NCBI GenBank assembly: GCA_020027305.1
Contig: JAHRAM010000057.1
Span: forward strand, 1 to 10,082
Length of the DNA stretch: 10,082 nucleotides
From: Acidimicrobiia bacterium
GTDB lineage: Bacteria > Actinomycetota > Acidimicrobiia > Acidimicrobiales > Hopanoidiivorantaceae
Reading direction: 5' to 3'
This document shows positions 6,655 to 10,082 of this stretch, one piece after another. The translations under genes were made by a program, and so were the position numbers. The notes below the pieces were generated by a model. The model ran no database searches, was not told the origin of the DNA, and saw only the letters and a program-made list of their open reading frames with translations. Position 1 is the stretch's first letter; each line of letters begins with the position of its first letter.

Positions 6655-7368
6655 TTAAATATTGCCTAAATAGTCGACTCTGTCTCCCAAGAGAAGAGTT
6701 TTATCTAAGTGAAACCATCTGCCCCTTAGGTTTGAAAGCCGTTTCCATGGTTGCCCAAGATATTCTTCTAGGCAAGTTATAAGTCCACCGTGTGAAACCA
6801 CCAAAATGGGTGCACTTACTTTTTTTGCCCTCTCACCCATCCAATCAAGCACCCGTGAAACAACTTGGTCGTCGTTCTCAGCCTCAGTTGGGAATGCCCG
6901 TTTAGAAATGGCACCAGGCCATCGTTTGTCAATCTCTTTTCTGGTTAGCCCCTCCCAGTCGGCAAGAAACCTTTCTCTTAAACGTTCATCGGTTTGAATG
7001 GAAATATTTGCGTCAACAAATTCATTCCCAGATTTCTCATCAGACCCTTCACCAAATTGTTTTAGCGAAGAATCCTTTTTGCTGAGACCATCTTTTCCAT
7101 TCCCAACATCGCTTTTGGCCCAAGTGTCGGCGATGATTTTTGCGGTGTCAACTGCTCGGTCTAAATCTGAGCTCCAAATTTCTATAGCCTCACTAGGCAC
7201 ATAATTTTCTGAATTGAATTTTTTGCCAAACCCAGCAACTATTGACGCCTCTGCCCATTTCTGTGCAAGCTCTTTACCACTTTCTGAAAGAGCAGGGTTT
7301 TTCTGCCCCTGCCATCGTTTAACAAGGTTCCACTCAAAAATCAAAAGCTGGTTCAAAAATTTACGCAC
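6655..7368 (-). CDS. Histidine-phosphatase (phosphoglycerate-mutase-like) family protein lacking the RHG nucleophile motif
   Basis: From GTG 7368 the product has 237 residues. Family landmarks are WQGQKNPALSESGKELA (19-35), SSDLDRAVDTA (66-76, with the second catalytic Arg71), LRERFLADWEGLT (130-142) and VVSHGG (His193). The opening LLxRHGxxxWN motif, which carries the phosphorylated histidine, is missing: the frame runs LLIFEWNLVKRWQGQ, so about four to five codons (RHG plus neighbours) are gone near 7338-7341 while the flanks still match. A low-complexity Ser/Lys/Gly insert occupies about 84-120. The frame is open upstream to ATG 7428, but that part is unlike the family and overlaps the lepB upstream region, so I chose GTG. 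It may be a pseudoenzyme, a recently inactivated gene or a sequence error. Confidence 0.8.
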   Translation of the reverse strand: MRKFLNQLLIFEWNLVKRWQGQKNPALSESGKELAQKWAEASIVAGFGKKFNSENYVPSEAIEIWSSDLDRAVDTAKIIADTWAKSDVGNGKDGLSKKDSSLKQFGEGSDEKSGNEFVDANISIQTDERLRERFLADWEGLTRKEIDKRWPGAISKRAFPTEAENDDQVVSRVLDWMGERAKKVSAPILVVSHGGLITCLEEYLGQPWKRLSNLRGRWFHLDKTLLLGDRVDYLGNI

Positions 7369-7400
7369 TAAAACACAAGAAATACAAATAGAAGCAGGGG

Positions 7401-7442
7401 ATGAAGCTGTTAGGGAAGATTTTCCCAAGCTTACTGCTTTGA
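7401..7442 (+). other. Possible 13-codon leader ORF overlapping the lepB start
   Basis: ATG 7401 opens a short frame reading MKLLGKIFPSLLL that ends at TGA 7440-7442. This stop overlaps the lepB TTG start (7439-7441) in the arrangement TTGA. An AGGGG run sits directly before the ATG, too close for a normal ribosome site. It could couple translation to lepB, mark a frameshifted lepB N-terminus, or be chance. It is too short to judge by composition. Confidence 0.25.
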
Positions 7443-7975
7443 GAAAAAAGTATCCAAAAGCAGCCTTGGCTATATTTTGGGGAAGCGCTCTTGTGGTCGT
7501 AGTTTTTATTACTGCAACAGTACGTGTATTTTTTGCGGAATCTTTTTATGTTAGAAAAAGCTCAATGGAACCAACTCTTTCTCCGGCTGACAGAGTTCTT
7601 GTAAATAAGTTCTCTTCAAAACTAAGCCGAGGTGACATTGTGATTATAAAATCACAGAGTAGCTTTTCTACTGGTGGCACCATCATTAAACGAGTGATTG
7701 CCCTAAGTGGGGAAACACTCCATATTGACGATTGTAAAGTCTACATAAATAATCAACTTTTAAAGGAGCCATATTTGTTCCAAAAGTCGTATCCAGAATG
7801 TAGTAACCGAATTTCTGTTGAGCGAATTGTAATCCCAGATGGAAAAATTTTTGTATTGGGCGACAACCGTCAAAACTCTGAAGATAGCCGTAATTTTGGA
7901 TCAATATCAAAAGATGCAGTAATCGGTCGCGCTGCTTTAAAATTCTGGCCAGTATGGGAACTAGGTTCACTATAG
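7439..7975 (+). CDS. lepB: signal peptidase I
   Basis: A type I signal peptidase that cleaves signal peptides outside the membrane. From TTG 7439 it has 178 residues: a basic N-tip (RKKYPK), one membrane helix (about 8-32), then the catalytic Ser42 in RKSSMEPTL and the general-base Lys84 in TIIKRVIAL. The GDNRQNSEDSR box is at 141-151. Two cysteines in the middle extracytoplasmic part (IDDCKVY and YPECSNR) could pair. The frame is open upstream to ATG 7214, but that segment would lie antisense to the phosphatase gene for 155 bases and adds no recognisable domain. No ATG, GTG or TTG lies in frame between 7214 and 7439, so TTG is the only sensible start, though it lacks a ribosome site. It heads the export block with the TatB-like gene and tatC. 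Confidence 0.93.
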   Translation: MRKKYPKAALAIFWGSALVVVVFITATVRVFFAESFYVRKSSMEPTLSPADRVLVNKFSSKLSRGDIVIIKSQSSFSTGGTIIKRVIALSGETLHIDDCKVYINNQLLKEPYLFQKSYPECSNRISVERIVIPDGKIFVLGDNRQNSEDSRNFGSISKDAVIGRAALKFWPVWELGSL

Positions 7976-8090
7976 CCACTGAATAATTTTAATCTTGTTA
8001 AAGCTCCACAATCCCGCAAATAATTGAATGGTAGAATTTGAATGCAAGCCCAACCCATAAACATTTGAAAAAAACATAACTACAGAATTT

Positions 8091-8357
8091 ATGTTTAACA
8101 TCGGCTCAGGAGAACTACTTATAATTTTAATTGTTGCACTTGTTTTGATTGGCCCAAAGCAATTGCCCCAAGCCGCAAGACAAATTGGTAGGGGGGTTCG
8201 AGTTTTAACCAAACTTTCAAATACATTTCGAAAAGAAATTCAAAAACTTTCTGATGAAGTTGTTGAAAAAGAAGCCCGCGAGCAGGGCAAGGCAAGCACC
8301 CAAGACAAAGATTCAAAACCAAAAGGCGAAACCGAAGATACTCAATTGAAAGAGTGA
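8091..8357 (+). CDS. tatB: Twin-arginine translocase TatA/B family subunit, TatB-like
   Basis: An 88-residue single-span protein of the Tat system, which exports folded proteins. MFNIGSGELL (1-10) leads into a short membrane helix. A Gly-Pro hinge (21-22) follows, then an amphipathic helix (about 24-48) and a charged, disordered tail. Glu8, the MFNIG start and the GP hinge favour TatB over TatA, but actinobacterial TatA/B members are hard to separate and this one may do both jobs. No second TatA/B gene is present here. ATG 8091 is fixed by the conserved N-terminus, and no Shine-Dalgarno site precedes it. It lies 115 bases after lepB in a spacer with no other recognisable element. tatC follows after six bases. 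Confidence 0.88.
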   Translation: MFNIGSGELLIILIVALVLIGPKQLPQAARQIGRGVRVLTKLSNTFRKEIQKLSDEVVEKEAREQGKASTQDKDSKPKGETEDTQLKE

Positions 8358-8363
8358 GCTAGA

Positions 8364-9206
8364 TTGAACGATGACATAAAGCCACAAACCGATGAGCCTG
8401 AAATTGCGAGTCAGAGGATTGAAAAGTCTCGTATGGGATTTCTCCAACACCTTAATGAACTTAGACGTAGGCTGTTAATCATATCGGCAACAATTCTGGC
8501 TGGAGGAATTGTTGCTTGGATTTTCTACCACCAAATTTTAGATTTTTTAGTTAAGCCATATTGTGATGTGGTTGACCCTGCTGCTAGTGGTATTGAGCTT
8601 GGGCAAGAATGTTTGTTGTTAGTAACTGACCCACTAGAGCCGTTGTCAGTTCGCTTTATGATAGCCATATATGCTGGCATTGCTTTAGCTATGCCTATGA
8701 TTTTATATCAGCTTTGGCGCTTCGTGGTTCCTGGGCTTTACAAAAAAGAACGCAACTATACAACCGCATTTGTGGTGGCTGCTGTTTTGCTATTTGCAGC
8801 TGGGGTGATATTAGCTTTTTTCACAGTGCCAAGAGCTCTTGATTTTTTAACAAGCATTGGGGGAGACGATTTGGCAAATTTCTTTTCACCGAAAAAATAT
8901 TTAGACTTCTTGGTAAAAATGATGATTGCGTTTGGGCTAGGGTTTGAGTTTCCAGTAGTGCTTGTGTTTTTACAGCTCATAGGCATCCTCAAATATAAAA
9001 CCTTAAACAAATTTCGCCCTTACGCTGTTGTAGGGCTAGTAATTTTGGCTGCCATCTTAACTCCAAGTGGAGACCCAGTCACTTTAATAGTGCTTAGTGT
9101 TCCTCTTTATATTTTTTATGAAGTTTCCTTTCTCATTGGGTGGCTCATTCAACGAAAGCGGGTTGATTTAGATTCAGGCTCGAAAAAATCTCGGGCAAAA
9201 ATTTAA
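8364..9206 (+). CDS. tatC: Sec-independent (twin-arginine) protein translocase subunit TatC
   Basis: A 280-residue protein with six predicted membrane helices; TatC binds the twin-arginine signal peptide. The conserved first loop MGFLQHLNELRRRL (24-37) carries Glu32. YQLWRFVVPGLYKKER (115-130) carries Glu129, and GFEFP (193-197) carries Glu195, matching Glu15, Glu103 and Glu170 of E. coli TatC. LTPSGDP (232-238) precedes the last helices. The start is TTG 8364, six bases after the TatB-like stop; AAAGAG upstream is a modest ribosome site. A hydrophilic extension of about 23 residues precedes the conserved part, so ATG 8433 (MGFLQHLNEL) is the alternative. Both genes lie in the same frame, separated by a single TGA. 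Confidence 0.96.
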   Translation: MNDDIKPQTDEPEIASQRIEKSRMGFLQHLNELRRRLLIISATILAGGIVAWIFYHQILDFLVKPYCDVVDPAASGIELGQECLLLVTDPLEPLSVRFMIAIYAGIALAMPMILYQLWRFVVPGLYKKERNYTTAFVVAAVLLFAAGVILAFFTVPRALDFLTSIGGDDLANFFSPKKYLDFLVKMMIAFGLGFEFPVVLVFLQLIGILKYKTLNKFRPYAVVGLVILAAILTPSGDPVTLIVLSVPLYIFYEVSFLIGWLIQRKRVDLDSGSKKSRAKI

Positions 9207-9270
9207 TCAATCAAACTTGATTTATGAAACAGATTAAATTTAGACAGATAATTTAATTTAATTAATTTAA

Positions 9271-9299
9271 TTGTGGCAAGCATTGGTAAATGCTAATTA
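9271..9299 (+). promoter_or_regulatory. Candidate promoter before the diacylglycerol-kinase-like gene
   Basis: TTGTGG (9271-9276) and TAATTA (9294-9299) are separated by 17 bases. Transcription would begin near 9306, only a few bases before ATG 9309, implying a leaderless or nearly leaderless message. The surroundings (9207-9308) are very AT-rich, with repeated TTTAATT runs, so a chance match is possible. No terminator for tatC is visible here. Confidence 0.4.
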
Positions 9300-9308
9300 T
9301 TATGACAA

Positions 9309-9959
9309 ATGCTAGAAAATAAAAGTCTTACCGAACTTGAATTATCCCTTTTGGTTCAAAATTTAAGAAGGGCAAATGAGGAGCTTCCAATAGTTCGCCT
9401 ATCTAATGGCGATTTAGCAAAAACATTAGGGATAAAAGGTGAAGCAGAAAAAGAAAATGTAGGGCGAGATGAAATGCCCTTAAAAGAGGTTGGCCAAAAA
9501 CTAAATAAGGGCGAGCTACCCAAAATAACAGGTGAGTCCCCCATACAGGAAATTGTTTGTGATATAGGTTCAGCTCTTTTAGATGGCAAACTCTATTGGT
9601 TTACTTCTCACTTAATGCTTTGGAACAAAAGGCCTGGAAACTTTTCAGGGCATTTTCTAGCAGTTATGAATGCTGCTTGGTGGGGGGAGCTAAATCTTTC
9701 TGTACGAGCGCATCCAGGAGATGGAAAGCTAGACAGCTTTGAATCAAATTTAGGCTTTCGCGAGGCACAAAAAATGAAAGCTCGGGCAAGAACTGGAACG
9801 CACTTACCACACCCAAAAATTAAAACGACAAGGCTTGTTGCTGAAACCTTTGAGTTTGAAAAAGCTAGATCTGTTTACCTTGATAATGTTGAAGTTACAA
9901 AAGCCAAAACAATCGCTGTTCGAATTGAGCCCGCAAAATTAAAGATTCGCTTACAGTGA
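9309..9959 (+). CDS. Protein resembling the C-terminal domain of diacylglycerol/lipid kinases, without an ATP-binding domain
   Basis: A 216-residue soluble protein. The middle, VMNAAWWGELNLSVRAHPGDGKLD (119-142), and the later RARTGTHLPHPKI (159-171) match the substrate-side beta-sandwich domain of YegS/DagK-like lipid kinases, where N-x-x-(x)-G and a P-x-DG-x-LD motif are typical. The N-terminal nucleotide-binding domain with its GGDGT loop is absent. The first 80 residues (for example VRLSNGDLAKTLGI) are unfamiliar, and part of them (47-76) is Lys/Glu-rich. I recall similar short proteins in other actinobacteria, so this is probably a family form and not a truncation. Whether it is catalytic is unknown. 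ATG 9309 is preceded by a promoter-like pair at leaderless distance and no ribosome site. Its place after tatC may only reflect conserved order. Confidence 0.7.
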   Translation: MLENKSLTELELSLLVQNLRRANEELPIVRLSNGDLAKTLGIKGEAEKENVGRDEMPLKEVGQKLNKGELPKITGESPIQEIVCDIGSALLDGKLYWFTSHLMLWNKRPGNFSGHFLAVMNAAWWGELNLSVRAHPGDGKLDSFESNLGFREAQKMKARARTGTHLPHPKIKTTRLVAETFEFEKARSVYLDNVEVTKAKTIAVRIEPAKLKIRLQ

Positions 9960-9970
9960 AAATGTATTGG

Positions 9971-10000
9971 ATGTCTTAATTAATTGAATGTCTTAATTAA
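9971..10000. repeat. 13-bp direct repeat, ATGTCTTAATTAA
   Basis: The 13 bases at 9971-9983 recur exactly at 9988-10000, spaced 17 bases start to start. They lie just after the last gene, in AT-rich sequence. The core TTAATTAA is palindromic, so each copy could bind a dimeric protein; low complexity makes chance quite possible. Confidence 0.6.
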
Positions 10001-10021
10001 ACGCCTTACTAATAAATGTTT

Positions 10022-10054
10022 TACAATACTTAATTAGGGAGGAATTTCCCAATT
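10022..10054. promoter_or_regulatory. -10-like box and bulged dyad at the right edge
   Basis: TACAAT at 10022-10027 matches the -10 boxes inferred for trxB and panB. Just after it, AATT-a-GGGA (10032-10040) pairs with TCCCAATT (10047-10054) around a six-base loop, leaving one bulged A. A further TTCCC follows at 10073-10077. Neither strand has a U-tract on the correct side for an intrinsic terminator. It may be the control region of a gene beyond the edge. Apart from this and the 13-bp repeat, 9960-10082 holds nothing I recognise. Confidence 0.3.
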
Positions 10055-10082
10055 ATAAAAAAATTAAAAAAATTCCCTTAGT

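Noticed and set aside
7369..7428. Upstream extension of the phosphatase to ATG 7428
   Set aside because: The extra 20 residues (MGKSSLTASSPASICISCVL) are unlike family N-termini and use up the divergent gap with lepB; GTG 7368 gives a more normal beginning.
7214..7438. Upstream extension of lepB to ATG 7214
   Set aside because: It would lie antisense over the start of the histidine-phosphatase gene, which has clear family motifs on the minus strand, and the extension (Cys/His/Phe-rich) adds no known domain.
9210..9225. AATCAA/TTGATT inverted repeat after tatC as a terminator
   Set aside because: The two arms are only two bases apart, too tight for a stable hairpin, are AT-rich, and no U-tract follows.
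10037..10042. GGGAGG as a ribosome binding site
   Set aside because: No ATG, GTG or TTG follows at a usable distance before the window ends; it is better explained as one arm of the dyad.

Overview
The window is a compact, AT-leaning stretch of bacterial chromosome with 11 full genes and one gene cut by the left edge. It most likely comes from a low-GC member of the Actinomycetota. Three things point there: the trxB-trxA-cwlM cluster with a CCA-adding enzyme gene facing away from it, a DUF5318 protein (a family I know only from actinobacteria), and a TatB-like/TatC pair followed by an actinobacterial-type diacylglycerol-kinase-like protein. A streamlined aquatic lineage, perhaps related to Acidimicrobiia, would fit, but the taxon is inferred from family resemblance and not proven. 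I see no mobile element, CRISPR array, tRNA or rRNA.

Layout. Positions 1-2217 (minus strand) hold trxB, trxA and a CwlM-like pseudo-amidase that runs off the left edge. Positions 2377-3752 (minus) hold a small two-helix membrane protein and a DegV-family fatty-acid-binding protein. From 3787 the plus strand carries a CCA-adding enzyme, a DUF5318 zinc-ribbon protein and panB. A histidine-phosphatase-family gene (minus, from 6655) converges on panB and diverges from lepB (signal peptidase I). Then follow a TatB-like gene, tatC and a small protein resembling the C-terminal domain of diacylglycerol kinases. About 120 bases at the right edge hold repeats and a dyad but no visible gene.

Function. 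TrxB and TrxA form the NADPH-driven thiol-reduction couple. The CwlM-like protein is probably a cytoplasmic regulator of peptidoglycan precursor synthesis. In mycobacteria pcnA (CCA/polyA polymerase) lies next to the trxB-trxC-cwlM-parB-parA region close to oriC, so the left edge probably leads toward parB/parA and the origin. LepB, the TatB-like protein and TatC form a protein-export block: TatBC receives folded twin-arginine substrates and LepB removes signal peptides. PanB makes ketopantoate for coenzyme A.

Most notable. Several enzyme-family members have lost catalytic residues: the CwlM-like amidase, the histidine phosphatase (RHG motif absent by an apparent clean in-frame loss) and the CCA enzyme (HD motif absent). 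The end of trxB is duplicated as a perfect 32-bp direct repeat offset by exactly 22 codons. Only panB has a strong Shine-Dalgarno site, and many other starts look leaderless or nearly so.
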